Below are positions 35,470 to 44,163 of a stretch of DNA of 64,000 nt, in pieces; the stretch's first letter is position 1, and each line of letters starts with the position of its first letter. The position numbers and the translations under genes are program-made. The stretch spans positions 1-64,000 of the forward strand of contig JACKIB010000014.1 in the NCBI GenBank assembly GCA_020638695.1, in the 5' to 3' direction. This DNA is from Planctomycetota bacterium (GTDB taxonomy: Bacteria; Planctomycetota; UBA1135; UBA2386). The notes below the pieces were generated by a model. The model was not told the origin of the DNA and ran no database searches. It worked only from the letters and a program-made list of their open reading frames with translations.

Positions 35470-36351
35470 ATGACCTCACCCAGGTCCCGCCTCCGCGCCA
35501 GTGCCGCCGCGACGCTCCTCGGGGTGCTCTGTGGTTGCGGCGGTGCAGCCACGGATTCGAGCGCCGCCGCGACGGTGCGCCGACTGTCCACCGCGCTGGT
35601 CGACGAACCGGATCCCGCGGTCTTGTGGCAGGCCCTGCCGGAGAGCTACCGCCGCGACGTCTCGGCCTGGGCCGCCGCGCTCGCCGCCAAGGCGCCGGTG
35701 CCGGTCTACGAGCAGCTGTTCGACGTCATCCGGCGGGCCGGCTTGGTGCTCAAGACCCGCGGCGATCTGCTGGCCCGGACGGTGCCGCTCGAGCTCCGGG
35801 CAGCGTTGCGGAACGCGGACGAAGAGGATCTCGCGGCCGCGAGCCTCGCGCTCGGGGATGCCCTGATGCTGCTCGGCAGCGGACCGTGGTCCCACGTCGC
35901 CGGACTGCAGTCCCTGGACATCGACGCGGCGCTGCGCGCGTCCGGACGGCGCATGCTCGGCAGCGCGCTGCGCGCCAGCCGCGTGCTGCCCCAGGACGCC
36001 TCCGGGTTCCTGCGCGTGACCTCGGTCGAGCAGCTCGCCGCGACGCAGCGACGCGTTCGTCTGCGGATCGCCACGCCGGCCTGGACCCGTGAGGTCGCAT
36101 TCCGCCAGGTGGACCAGCAGTGGGTTCCCGAACTGCTGGCGGACCGGTGGCCCGATCTCGACCGCGCGGTCCGCGCCGCGCTCGACGCGTTCGACCCGCG
36201 GAGTTCCGAGGCCCGAGCGGCGGAGGGCTGGTTGCAAACCCTCCGCACCAGTCTCGACAGTCTGGCTGCCGCCAAGGACCGACCGGCGGTCGCCCGCGAG
36301 TTCGACAAACTCCGGGCGAACCTCCTGATGCGCTCGCTGCGCGGTCGCTGA
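35470..36351 (+). CDS. Putative lipoprotein of unknown function
   Basis: 293 residues. ATG 35470 opens a lipoprotein signal (ASAAATLLGVLCGCGG) with a lipobox-like Cys, so the protein is probably membrane-anchored outside the cytoplasm. The mature part is helical and Ala/Leu/Arg-rich (STALVDEPDPAVLWQALPES, YRRDVSAWAAALAAKAPVPV, QLFDVIRRAGLVLKTRGDLL). The central part ends in a short strand region (RVRLRIATPAWTREVAFRQV). No family is recognised. The frame is open upstream to 35341, but that part covers repeat copy B and is excluded. The next gene starts 117 bases downstream on the same strand. Confidence 0.6.
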   Translation: MTSPRSRLRASAAATLLGVLCGCGGAATDSSAAATVRRLSTALVDEPDPAVLWQALPESYRRDVSAWAAALAAKAPVPVYEQLFDVIRRAGLVLKTRGDLLARTVPLELRAALRNADEEDLAAASLALGDALMLLGSGPWSHVAGLQSLDIDAALRASGRRMLGSALRASRVLPQDASGFLRVTSVEQLAATQRRVRLRIATPAWTREVAFRQVDQQWVPELLADRWPDLDRAVRAALDAFDPRSSEARAAEGWLQTLRTSLDSLAAAKDRPAVAREFDKLRANLLMRSLRGR

Positions 36352-36468
36352 GGCATCGCCCACCCGCGGGTTCTCGTCGGCGAGCCGTCGATCGCCCAGG
36401 GACGGGCCACTCCGCCCCGACCTGTCCCTGACAAGCCCGCGCCGTGCTGCTAGGCTGCGGCGCACGCC

Positions 36469-37752
36469 ATGAGCTTCGTCCGCACAATTCGGTGTTCTCG
36501 AATCTTCCTGCTCGCCTCACTCGCGCCGTGGGCGTGCGCCGCCCTGCTCGCTGCGCAGAAGGGTGAGCGCAGCGACCCGAAGAAGCCGACCGCGAAGGAC
36601 GCGGCACACTCCGCGGACCCCTACACCCAGGGGGACGAGGCGCTGATGAAGCAGGCGGGATACGTCTCGTTCGGGCCGTTCCAGTTCGGCGACGACCACG
36701 GCACGGGCGACATGCGCAAGATGATGCCCGAGACGAAGCTGCTGTTCGTCGAGACCAAGCACTTCAAGATCGCCTCGGCGCTGCCGGCCTACAAGATGCC
36801 GAAGGACAGCAAGGCGCGGCGGGAACTGGTGAAGGAGCTGGGGGAGCTGAAGAAGATCCTGCCGAAGGTCAACACACGCGTTCGCGCGCTCGACCGCTGG
36901 CTGCGGCTGCACCTACTCGCGTTCCGCGCCGAGCAGCAGTACGCCGCGGTGCAGAAGGTGCTCGGCGTCACCGACGCCGACTTCCCGGCCAAGGAGATTC
37001 GCTTCGGCCAGAAGTTCCGAGGCGAGTATCGCGGTGAGGGCCCATACCTGGGCATGACGGCGAAGTTCACGGTGCTGATCACCGACAAGGACAGCGACCT
37101 GGGTCGCTACGCGCGGAAGATCGGGCACACGCCGATCCCCAACGAGGGGATCGGGTTCTACTTCACCAAGATCGGCAGCTACTTCGTCGGCGCTCCGACC
37201 ACGCTCAAGGACGGGCTGCTCACGGTCGATCACGCGCTGCACTGCTACCTGGTCTACGCGATCACCCTGCAGTTGCTGGACGGCTACAAGGGGTACCGCT
37301 TTCGCATGCCGCGCTGGGTGGTCGAGGGCATCGCCCTGTGGTTCAACCACGCGCTCGACCCGCGCGAACACCACTTCTGCACCATGAAGGGCGGACTGCC
37401 GAGCAAGCAATTCGACCACCGATGGGCGCAGCACGTCCGGGGGCTGGTCAAGAACGGCGCCGCACCACCGTTGCGCGAGACGATGAAGCACTTCTCGACC
37501 GGTGGCATGGAGTTCATCGACCTGATGTGCTGCTGGTCGCGGATCGACTACCTGTTGGCCAAGCGCCCCAAGGAGCTGGCCGACTTCATGCGTCGGGCAA
37601 AAGACCCGATCGACCCCGGGACCGGGAAGATCGCATCGCCCGAGCGGGTGTTGAAGCAGCAATCCGATGCATTCCGGTCCGCATTCGGCTACGATCCCGA
37701 CGCTTTCGATAGGGCTTGGTCGGCCTACGTGCTCAAGTCCTATCCTCGATAA
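36469..37752 (+). CDS. Secreted protein, degenerate peptidase-MA-like fold suspected
   Basis: 427-residue exported protein. ATG 36469 leads into a signal peptide (IFLLASLAPWACAALLAAQ). The body is Lys-rich. TKHFKIASALPAYKMPKDSK and VDHALHCYLVYAITLQLL followed by RMPRWVVEGIALWFNHAL are in the order seen in gluzincin-like DUF1570/peptidase-MA proteins. The expected HExxH is replaced by HALHC, so it is probably not a protease. That relationship is a tentative inference from pattern only. The next gene begins 35 bases downstream and is probably in the same operon. Confidence 0.6.
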   Translation: MSFVRTIRCSRIFLLASLAPWACAALLAAQKGERSDPKKPTAKDAAHSADPYTQGDEALMKQAGYVSFGPFQFGDDHGTGDMRKMMPETKLLFVETKHFKIASALPAYKMPKDSKARRELVKELGELKKILPKVNTRVRALDRWLRLHLLAFRAEQQYAAVQKVLGVTDADFPAKEIRFGQKFRGEYRGEGPYLGMTAKFTVLITDKDSDLGRYARKIGHTPIPNEGIGFYFTKIGSYFVGAPTTLKDGLLTVDHALHCYLVYAITLQLLDGYKGYRFRMPRWVVEGIALWFNHALDPREHHFCTMKGGLPSKQFDHRWAQHVRGLVKNGAAPPLRETMKHFSTGGMEFIDLMCCWSRIDYLLAKRPKELADFMRRAKDPIDPGTGKIASPERVLKQQSDAFRSAFGYDPDAFDRAWSAYVLKSYPR

Positions 37753-37787
37753 GCCACCTGTCGTTGACCCCAGTCGGAGGGCTCCTC

Positions 37788-38801
37788 ATGAGAAGTTCAA
37801 TCTGTGCAAGTTTGCTGTTGGTTTCGGTGGCCATGGTCTCGCCGCTCGGCGCCCAGCGTGGTTGCTCGCCACCCTCGCGCTACAACGGTCCGACCGAGGG
37901 AGGGAATCCGGGCGCCCCGGTCCCTAGTGCGCCAGCGACACCAAGCCCCTCCGGACCCACCACGCCATCCCCGAGCGGCCCCGCGCCGAGTGGCCCCACG
38001 ACTCCCAAGGGTGGTCCGGGCCCGGTCACCCCGCGTGGTGGCGGCGCGCCAGGACCGAACACCCCGCGCAGCGGCCCGCGTGGCATGCCGATCGAGTTCA
38101 CCCGCCGGTCGACCAGCAAGGAAGTGCTGCGGCTCGATTGGGACTACCCGGTCGCCAAGAAGTTCGCCGCGAATGCCGGCGATGGGAAGACCACCTCGGC
38201 ACGCATGGCCGAGTACGCCCTGCCGGTCGCCGACGTCTACAAGATCCTTTCCGGTGACGACCGCCGCCCGCTGCTGGTGCTGCGCGAGTGCGACAAGTGC
38301 AAGGGTTCCGACGTCGCGCTGCTCAGCCGCAGCCTCGGCGACGAGCGCACCAAGCTGCTCGCCAACTGGTTCCACTGCGTCAAGCTGCCGCCGGACGTGC
38401 TGCGCAAGAACCACCCGTTCAGCAAGCTCTACCCCGAGCAGGACAAGGTGCCGCACCTGTTCTTCTCGTCGTACGACGGCAAGGGCCGCGTCACCCTGGG
38501 TGGCGACCAGAAGCAGGCCGACCTGTGGAAGGTCATGACGAAGGCCATCGAAGACAACTACCAGAAGTCGCCGAAGCCGGCGCTGAAGGCGATGGTCAGC
38601 CTGTTGTCGCAGTTCGACAGCTTCGACATCCTCGAAGAGGACTACAAGAAGATGCTGCGCGACGAGATGTACAAGTCCGGTGGCAAGTCGACCAAGGCCG
38701 ACAAGCTGCGTGCGAAGATCGCCGAGGTGCAGAAGAAGAAGGCCTCGGCCATGAAGCGCGCCAAGGCGGTGTGCGACCTCAAGCTGGTCGTCTCGAAGTA
38801 G
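37788..38801 (+). CDS. Secreted protein, Pro/Gly-rich linker plus thioredoxin-fold-like domain
   Basis: 337 residues. ATG 37788 lies 8 bases after CGGAGG and starts a signal peptide (CASLLLVSVAMVSPLGAQ). Residues about 25-105 are a low-complexity Pro/Gly/Ser/Thr stretch (SPSGPTTPSPSGPAPSG). Residues 105-337 include PLLVLRECDKCKGSD, LANWFHCVKLPPDVL and DKVPHLFFSSYDGKGRVTLG, which resemble the strand-Cys-helix and cis-Pro regions of a thioredoxin fold, with CDKC in place of CxxC. The C-terminus is a Lys-rich helix. Activity is unproven. A strong terminator follows within 30 bases. Confidence 0.6.
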   Translation: MRSSICASLLLVSVAMVSPLGAQRGCSPPSRYNGPTEGGNPGAPVPSAPATPSPSGPTTPSPSGPAPSGPTTPKGGPGPVTPRGGGAPGPNTPRSGPRGMPIEFTRRSTSKEVLRLDWDYPVAKKFAANAGDGKTTSARMAEYALPVADVYKILSGDDRRPLLVLRECDKCKGSDVALLSRSLGDERTKLLANWFHCVKLPPDVLRKNHPFSKLYPEQDKVPHLFFSSYDGKGRVTLGGDQKQADLWKVMTKAIEDNYQKSPKPALKAMVSLLSQFDSFDILEEDYKKMLRDEMYKSGGKSTKADKLRAKIAEVQKKKASAMKRAKAVCDLKLVVSK

Positions 38802-38828
38802 CTCCGGTCCCCCTTCTGGGGCGACGCG

Positions 38829-38858
38829 AGCGGGCCGCGATGCGGCCCGCTTTGCTTT
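38829..38858 (+). terminator. Rho-independent terminator
   Basis: AGCGGGCCGC-GAT-GCGGCCCGCT forms a perfect 10-bp GC-rich stem with a 3-base loop, followed by TTGCTTT. It ends the transcript of the 36469 and 37788 genes. Confidence 0.85.
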
Positions 38859-39105
38859 AAGGCGTGGGGCGCAGCGCGCGGGGAAGTCGGGAGCCGCGAA
38901 ACCGGAGCCGGGCCCGCCCCGGGGAGCCAATCGACTCGCGGCAGGCCCCACCGGAACCACGGTTCCTCCCCCCGTTCGCGTAGCGCCGCCACCGCGAACC
39001 CGCGGTGGCAGGGGCAGCGCACCGGTCGGGTGTCGCGATTCGCGACGATCCACAGGCCACGGCTTCACGCACGACCCGCGGCGTGTCGACGGATCGCGCA
39101 TCCAC
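38859..39105. other. Non-coding spacer after the terminator
   Basis: Together with the terminator this fills the 304-base gap between 38801 and 39106. No gene, repeat or recognisable promoter could be seen. Confidence 0.4.
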
Positions 39106-41175
39106 ATGTCGCGATACTCGACAATGCACCGGAACCACCATACTGCCCGTCCTCGACGTCTTGGTCCGACCCTGGGGGTCTGCGTGTTTCTTCTCGGCTG
39201 CGCCGGCGGTGGCGGGGGTTCGAGTCGCGGCGCCAACGTGGTCGGCCCGCTGAGCACGATCAACCTGGTCAACAACACCGCGGCAGCGGGCGTGACCATG
39301 GCCCAGGTCGTGGTTCCGGTCGAGAAGGGTCGCTTCCAGGACGCGCCGGTGGTGCGGACCGAATTCAACGCAGCCTGCAGCTGCTTCCCGATGGGTGCCC
39401 GCTACGACGACGGAAGCCTGCGCTACCTGCGCCTCGAGGTGCCGGTCGACGTGCTGCCGAACGATCGGCAGTCGCTGCACCTGTCGGCGACCGATGAATC
39501 CACGCCACCGCAGTTCCAGAAGCACGGCAAGATCTCGGGGCAGGCAGGCATCCAAGCGACGTTCCGCGCCCAGGGATTCGAGACCTCGTTCGACGCCTAC
39601 GAGGTGATCGAGGAAGGGCCAGCGACTCGGGTCCTTCGGGCGCGGGGCGGCTTCGCCAAGTCGATGATCTGGGTGGAGCTGACCATCACGCTCTACTCGG
39701 GACTGCCACACGCCAAGTTCACCCTGCAGTGGGGCAACAGCAATCCGAACTTCCCGGAGCTGTTCGTCGACCCGGGCCCGGTCGAGTTGGTGATCCGAGG
39801 CGCCCAGGTCGAGTTCGAGTTCGAGAAGGCGAAGGTGCTGTCGCGGACCGATGACGCGGGGACGATGACGGCCCGTCTGCACGAATCGGGCGACATCGCC
39901 GACGGCCAGGCGCAGATGTTGGAAGGTCGGCTGGTGTGGGGCGGCGGGTCACCGCCCCGGGTTTTCGCGATCGCCACCGAATGGGTCGACCTCGGCACGT
40001 ACGGCCCGTTCGGCGAGTTGCTGCCGCAGGTCAAGGTGGATCCACGGGAGTTCGCGGCGCTGATCGACTACGAGACCAACAAGCACATCGACGACCCGTG
40101 GGCGTGGCCGGTGCACGGCTGCAACCCGGAGCCGTCCAGCACCGGCGGTCAGGCCGACTTCGGCACCATCACCATGCGCCCGGACATCGTGTTGGCGGAC
40201 CCGAGCCGACTGCAGACGATCACCCGCTCGGTGTATCAAGAGGCGTGTCGGGCGACACACTTCCGCGAAGCGGACCGGACGCCGGTGCGCGCCTCGGGTC
40301 ATCCGAACCTGCTGACGCTCGGGGGGCGCCCCAAGGACGAGTTCTCGTACTCCGACTTGCTCGGCAAGCAACCGGGCTGGCTGACCGGGATGATGCGGGC
40401 ACCAGGTGGGCAGAAGTGGCTCGGCCACGACACTGAGCACCTCAGCATCAACTTCCTGGCCGGCTTGGCGCTACTGACCGGAAACCGCTACGCGCGGGAG
40501 GAGGTCGACTGGCACTGCGAACTCTACCTCACCGGATTCACCTACAAGTCGGGTTCGTGGAACGACACGCCCGGTCCGGCGCGCAAGGTCGGTCGTTCGG
40601 CGCTGGCTGCCTGCTGGATGTGGTTGGTCACCGGGCGCGAGGATGTCCGAGAGCGGGTGATGAACCGGGCGCGCAACGTGCTCGGGACGATGCAAGCCGC
40701 CAACACCAAGGTCCCGGTGGTCGCGCCGCGCGGAGCGGAGTACAACCCCTGGGAGGAGGGCAACGCTGTGGCCGGCATGGCCGCGGTGTTCCACAACTTC
40801 GGCAGCCTGGAGGCGCTGCAGGTCGCGGTGCTGGTGTCGCAGACGGTGACGATGCACACCTTCGGCAAGCTCACCGACGGGACGTGGCGGATCGCCTACC
40901 GCGCGCCATTCGACGACGGCAAGGGCAATCCGTACGTCGCACTGCTGGACCCGAGCTTCGATAGCAAGGCGGCGGGCGGTGGGTTGACGACCTGGGCCAT
41001 CACCGGCGTCGCGTTCGCCGCCGAGGCTCACCCAGACCCGGCGGTTCGGGCCAAGGGCGAGGAGATCCTTCGTGGCCTCTACGCTGGCCCCATGAACGGC
41101 CTGGACGACGCCCTGCGTTGGCTGCCGCTCAGCCCGAAGGTGCTCGATCTGACCGGGATGACCTCCATGCAGTAG
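39106..41175 (+). CDS. Lipoprotein, RIFT-barrel/alpha-toroid protein resembling YetA-type lyases
   Basis: 689-residue lipoprotein with lipobox FLLGCAGG (Cys at about residue 32); ATG 39106 or 39124 may be the start. The N-terminal region (about 45-330) begins NLVNNTAAAGVTMAQVVVPV and contains GARYDDGSLRYLRLEVPVDV, as in the N-terminal RIFT-barrel domains of exo-rhamnogalacturonan lyase/YetA-like proteins. The rest is helical with Trp- and His-rich segments (GHDTEHLSINFLAGLALLTG, NPWEEGNAVAGMAAVFHNFG), compatible with an (alpha/alpha) toroid. Glycan binding or cleavage at the cell surface is a reasonable guess; no catalytic residue can be assigned. It is apparently a single transcription unit after the terminator at 38829. 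Confidence 0.6.
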   Translation: MSRYSTMHRNHHTARPRRLGPTLGVCVFLLGCAGGGGGSSRGANVVGPLSTINLVNNTAAAGVTMAQVVVPVEKGRFQDAPVVRTEFNAACSCFPMGARYDDGSLRYLRLEVPVDVLPNDRQSLHLSATDESTPPQFQKHGKISGQAGIQATFRAQGFETSFDAYEVIEEGPATRVLRARGGFAKSMIWVELTITLYSGLPHAKFTLQWGNSNPNFPELFVDPGPVELVIRGAQVEFEFEKAKVLSRTDDAGTMTARLHESGDIADGQAQMLEGRLVWGGGSPPRVFAIATEWVDLGTYGPFGELLPQVKVDPREFAALIDYETNKHIDDPWAWPVHGCNPEPSSTGGQADFGTITMRPDIVLADPSRLQTITRSVYQEACRATHFREADRTPVRASGHPNLLTLGGRPKDEFSYSDLLGKQPGWLTGMMRAPGGQKWLGHDTEHLSINFLAGLALLTGNRYAREEVDWHCELYLTGFTYKSGSWNDTPGPARKVGRSALAACWMWLVTGREDVRERVMNRARNVLGTMQAANTKVPVVAPRGAEYNPWEEGNAVAGMAAVFHNFGSLEALQVAVLVSQTVTMHTFGKLTDGTWRIAYRAPFDDGKGNPYVALLDPSFDSKAAGGGLTTWAITGVAFAAEAHPDPAVRAKGEEILRGLYAGPMNGLDDALRWLPLSPKVLDLTGMTSMQ

Positions 41176-41268
41176 CCGGGTCCCGGTCGCACGGGCTTTC
41201 CCCTGCGCGACCGCAAGTTTCGCGGCCCCCGAGTCCGGCGAGCCGTCGGTCGGTGTAGAACTAGCGGC

Positions 41269-42090
41269 ATGAGAGCCATCTCGCTGTTCGTCGCCACGCT
41301 GTTCCTGTCCGTCGCCGCGGTAGCCCAGTGCAAGGGATGCTGCAAGGACGCACCCGCAGGCGCTCCCGGCAAGCCGGGTACCGCGCACGCCGCAGCCACC
41401 GCTGGAGCGAAGGCCCCCGCCGCGCTGCTCTACAACGATGTCTGTCCGGTGACCGGTCGCCCCGCGGGGGCGACGTCCCCCACTCTGGAGTTCCAGGGCT
41501 ACCGGATCAGCCTGTGCTGCGCTGGTTGCCGGTCGCTGTTTGCGGCGCTCGGCGAAGCGAAACAACGCACATTCCTGGCGAACTACACCGGCAAGAAGCG
41601 CCGCACCGGCTTCTCCAAGTCGACCAAGGACGGAACGCCAGCCGTGGCGAAGTCCGCAGCCGTCAAGTCGGACTGCTGCAGTGCCAAGCCCGCGGCCAAG
41701 GCGACGGAGCCGTGCTGCGAGACGCCGGCGGGTGGCAAGGCCGCGGCCAAGTCGACCAAGCCTGCGGCGAAGACCGAGCCGTGCTGTGATGCATCGGCGG
41801 CTGGCAAGCCCGCGGCGAAGTCGGACTGCTGCAGCGCCAAGCCCGCGGCCAAGGCGACGGAGCCGTGCTGCGAGACGCCGGCGGCTGGCAAGCCCGCCGC
41901 CAAGACGACCAAGCCTGCGGCGAAGACCGAGCCGTGCTGTGATGCATCGGCGGCTGGCAAGCCCGCCGCGAAGTCGGACTGCTGCAGCGCCAAGCCCGCG
42001 GCAAAGGCGAAGGAGCCGTGCTGCGACACGCCGGCGGGTGGCAAGCCGGTGCAAAGAAGCGAAGCGAAGCCGGCCGGCCGGATCCACTGA
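41269..42090 (+). CDS. Secreted YHS/TRASH-like protein with Cys-Cys repeats (metal binding)
   Basis: 273-residue exported protein (signal ISLFVATLFLSVAAVAQ). Residues about 55-105 resemble a YHS/TRASH metal-binding domain: NDVCPVTGRPAG, LEFQGYRISLCCAGCRSLF. It is followed by 2.5 tandem copies of a 51-residue Lys/Ala-rich unit, each full unit with three Cys-Cys pairs (SDCCSAKP, TEPCCETP, TEPCCDAS). With KGCCKD near the N-terminus there are ten Cys-Cys sites. A periplasmic copper or zinc buffer or chaperone is a plausible inference. It lies 93 bases after the YetA-like gene and 121 bases before a methyltransferase. Confidence 0.7.
   Translation: MRAISLFVATLFLSVAAVAQCKGCCKDAPAGAPGKPGTAHAAATAGAKAPAALLYNDVCPVTGRPAGATSPTLEFQGYRISLCCAGCRSLFAALGEAKQRTFLANYTGKKRRTGFSKSTKDGTPAVAKSAAVKSDCCSAKPAAKATEPCCETPAGGKAAAKSTKPAAKTEPCCDASAAGKPAAKSDCCSAKPAAKATEPCCETPAAGKPAAKTTKPAAKTEPCCDASAAGKPAAKSDCCSAKPAAKAKEPCCDTPAGGKPVQRSEAKPAGRIH
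41668..42054 (+). repeat. 153-base in-frame tandem repeat
   Basis: Units at 41668-41820 and 41821-41973 and a partial third at 41974-42054 encode a 51-residue repeat. The first two copies are nearly identical at DNA level (for example GCATCGGCGGCTGGCAAGCC in both), indicating recent duplication or gene conversion. Confidence 0.9.
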
Positions 42091-42211
42091 CAAGGACCGT
42101 GAGCAGCGTCGCGACACCGGCGATGTGTTGGCTGGCGCGGAGGGCGACGGGCTTGCGTGACGGCAACCACTCGCCCATGCCCCATCCGGGCCGGTTCCGG
42201 GCGCGAGGGTG

Positions 42212-42853
42212 ATGTTCGACTCCCAGCGTCCATACTGGGATCGCGTCGCCGCGGAGAAGACGTTCTCCCACCCGATCGACCTGAGCGTCCTGTGTCGGCA
42301 CCTTCCCGGCGAGGATGCGGCGATCCTCGATGTGGGTTGTGGCTACGGCCGAACCCTGCTCGAGCTACGGGCTGCGGGATTCCACCACTGCGTGGGCGTG
42401 GACACCTCGGCCGAGATGCTGGCCCGGGCTCGCCGGACCGACCCGACCCTCGATGTGCGCCATGTTCGCGGCGATCGCCTGCCGTTCCTCGGAGCGTCCT
42501 TCGATGCCGTGTTCCTGCTGGCGGTGCTGACGTGCGTGCCCGACGACGAGGACCAGCGGGCACTGGTGGCCGAGGCGTTTCGGGTGTTGCGGCCGGGGGG
42601 AGTGCTGTTCCTGAGCGATCTGCTGATCCAAGAGGACCCGCGCGTCCGCGCCCGCTACCGCGCGGACACGCATCCGTTCGGGGTGTTCGATCATCCGGAA
42701 GGCGTGAGGTTGCGGCACCACACTCGCGACTGGCTGCATGCGTTGCTCGGCGAGTTCGAGCGCGTGGCCTGCGGCGAATTCACCGTATCGACCATGAACA
42801 GCAACCCGGCGGCGGCGATCCGGTTGCTGGTGCGCCGGCCAGGTCGCGGGTGA
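42212..42853 (+). CDS. Class I SAM-dependent methyltransferase
   Basis: 213-residue methyltransferase with motif I LDVGCGYGRTLLEL, acidic motif II VGVDTSAEML, VRGDRLPF (motif III) and AFRVLRPGGVLFLSDLL. The substrate is unknown. ATG 42212 is preferred to the overlapping GTG 42209; GAGGG precedes it. The next gene starts 3 bases after the stop, so the two are probably co-transcribed and coupled. Confidence 0.8.
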   Translation: MFDSQRPYWDRVAAEKTFSHPIDLSVLCRHLPGEDAAILDVGCGYGRTLLELRAAGFHHCVGVDTSAEMLARARRTDPTLDVRHVRGDRLPFLGASFDAVFLLAVLTCVPDDEDQRALVAEAFRVLRPGGVLFLSDLLIQEDPRVRARYRADTHPFGVFDHPEGVRLRHHTRDWLHALLGEFERVACGEFTVSTMNSNPAAAIRLLVRRPGRG

Positions 42854-42856
42854 GCG

Positions 42857-43267
42857 ATGGCGCGCTGGATCCGCTACCTGTGGGCCGCACCCACCACCTC
42901 GCTCGGGCTGCCGTTCGTGGTGGTTGCGGGTCTGACCGGTGGTGGCGCACGGATCGTGACCGGGGTGGTCGAGGTGCACGGAGGCGGCGTCGGCTGGTTG
43001 CTGCGTCGCGCGCCGATTGCGGGTGGGGCTGCCGCGCTCACCCTCGGTCACGTGGTGCTCGGTGTCGACCGCGACGCGCTGCAGCGCACCCGCGCGCACG
43101 AACGGGTGCACGTGCGGCAGTGTGAGCGCTGGGGGCCCTTGTTCCTCCCCGCCTACGGCCTTGCCAGCCTGATCGCGTGGTGGCGGGGCGGCTCGGCGTA
43201 CGCCGACAATCGCTTCGAGCGCGAGGCGTACGCCTGCTCCGACCCGCGCCTCAGCGGACCGCCGTGA
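42857..43267 (+). CDS. Small membrane protein with HERVH motif
   Basis: 136-residue protein with hydrophobic segments near residues 8-27 (WAAPTTSLGLPFVVVAGLTG), 45-70 and 90-112. It contains the sequence RAHERVHVRQCERWGPLFLP followed by DNRFEREAYAC. HERVH plus a downstream Glu resembles an HExxH-type zinc site, suggesting a membrane-linked metallopeptidase-like protein, but the function is unknown. Its 3' end overlaps the 3' end of the convergent msrA by 17 bases. Confidence 0.65.
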   Translation: MARWIRYLWAAPTTSLGLPFVVVAGLTGGGARIVTGVVEVHGGGVGWLLRRAPIAGGAAALTLGHVVLGVDRDALQRTRAHERVHVRQCERWGPLFLPAYGLASLIAWWRGGSAYADNRFEREAYACSDPRLSGPP

Positions 43268-44063
43268 GCCGGCCGCCACACACCGCGGCCACGCGCTGCC
43301 GCGCGCGATCGGACAATCCGAGCCGCGGCAGGTCGCGCGCGAAGTCGGCTGCCGCGCCGGATCCGGCGAGGTATCCGTTCAACCGTGCGGCCGCGGTCGA
43401 GTCGGTGAAGTCGCGCGCGTTCGGATAGAGCGCCAGCAGCTCGCCGACGACCTCGCGGTACTGCCGCAGCGTGTACTTCTGGTGGTAGTCCTCCGCCCGT
43501 GTGAACGTGCCGAGCGGCTCGATGCGGGTGCGCACGGCTGCGGCGAGGTGCTCCCTCGCGGTGGCGGCGGCCGCCCACGCGAGTTCGGCCTGCTTCGCGG
43601 AATGGGTGAACACGGCCGACATGTACTGCCGGCTGTAGGGCCGCGCGCACGGGTTGTGGCTGCTGAAGAACACCGCGAGCAGGTCTCGGTACGACACGAC
43701 GCGCGGATCGAAGTCGATCTGGATCGCCTCCGTGTGGTCGCCCAGGCGCCGGTAGGTCGGGTTGGGCAGTGTGCCCCCGGTGTAGCCCACCCGCGTCCGA
43801 ACGACCCCCGGCAGACTCCCGAACTGGGAGTCGGGCCCCCAGAATCAACCGAGTGCGAAGGTCGCCGTCTCGATCGAAGTCGGCTGCTTGCGGTCGATCT
43901 CCGGGAGCGATGCGGTCGGTTCGGTGCGGGGCGCGGTGCCCGGGGTGGTGCTCATGTGCGTCTGCTGGGGGGTGGTTGCCGCAGAGGCGCTGGTGCCGCT
44001 GTCCTCGAATGTGCAGCTGCCCAGCAGGGCGGCGAGGAACAGCGTGGTGCGGCGGGTGCTCAT
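43251..44063 (-). CDS. msrA: MsrA, exported methionine-S-sulfoxide reductase, selenoprotein (in-frame UGA = Sec73)
   Basis: Reduces methionine-S-sulfoxide in proteins. ATG 44063 begins a lipoprotein-type signal (TLFLAALLGSC), so it works in the cell envelope. The frame is interrupted once, at UGA 43845-43847, and continues without a break: ETATFALG-U-FWGPDSQFG, LPGVVRTRVGYTGGTLPNPT, HTEAIQIDFDPRVVSYRDLL, EDYHQKYTLRQY. The UGA lies exactly where the family has the catalytic Cys of GCFWG. Sec at this position is established in MsrA of some bacteria and algae. With Sec the protein is 270 residues, a complete MsrA; without it the enzyme would lack its active site and signal. A SECIS-like hairpin follows the UGA. 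The gene is divergent from the FG-GAP selenoprotein gene (100-base spacer). Confidence 0.9.
43814..43832 (-). promoter_or_regulatory. SECIS-like hairpin of msrA
   Basis: On the minus strand GACTCCC and GGGAGTC form a perfect 7-bp stem closed by AGUUC. The loop starts 19 bases after the UGA at 43845-43847, and its second base is G. Both features fit the bacterial SECIS consensus. Confidence 0.8.
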
Positions 44064-44163
44064 GGCCGCTGCTACGCGTGCACGATGCCCAGTGGCAGGG
44101 AATCCCCTGGCTTTCCGCTTCGAGGCTCCAGAACATGCGGCCAACCCACACCTCGGCGCTCGC

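Noticed and set aside
43251..43790. A truncated msrA starting at GTG 43790, treated as a pseudogene
   Set aside because: The active-site sequence and signal peptide lie directly upstream in the same frame across one UGA at the catalytic position, with a SECIS-like hairpin. Selenocysteine explains it better.
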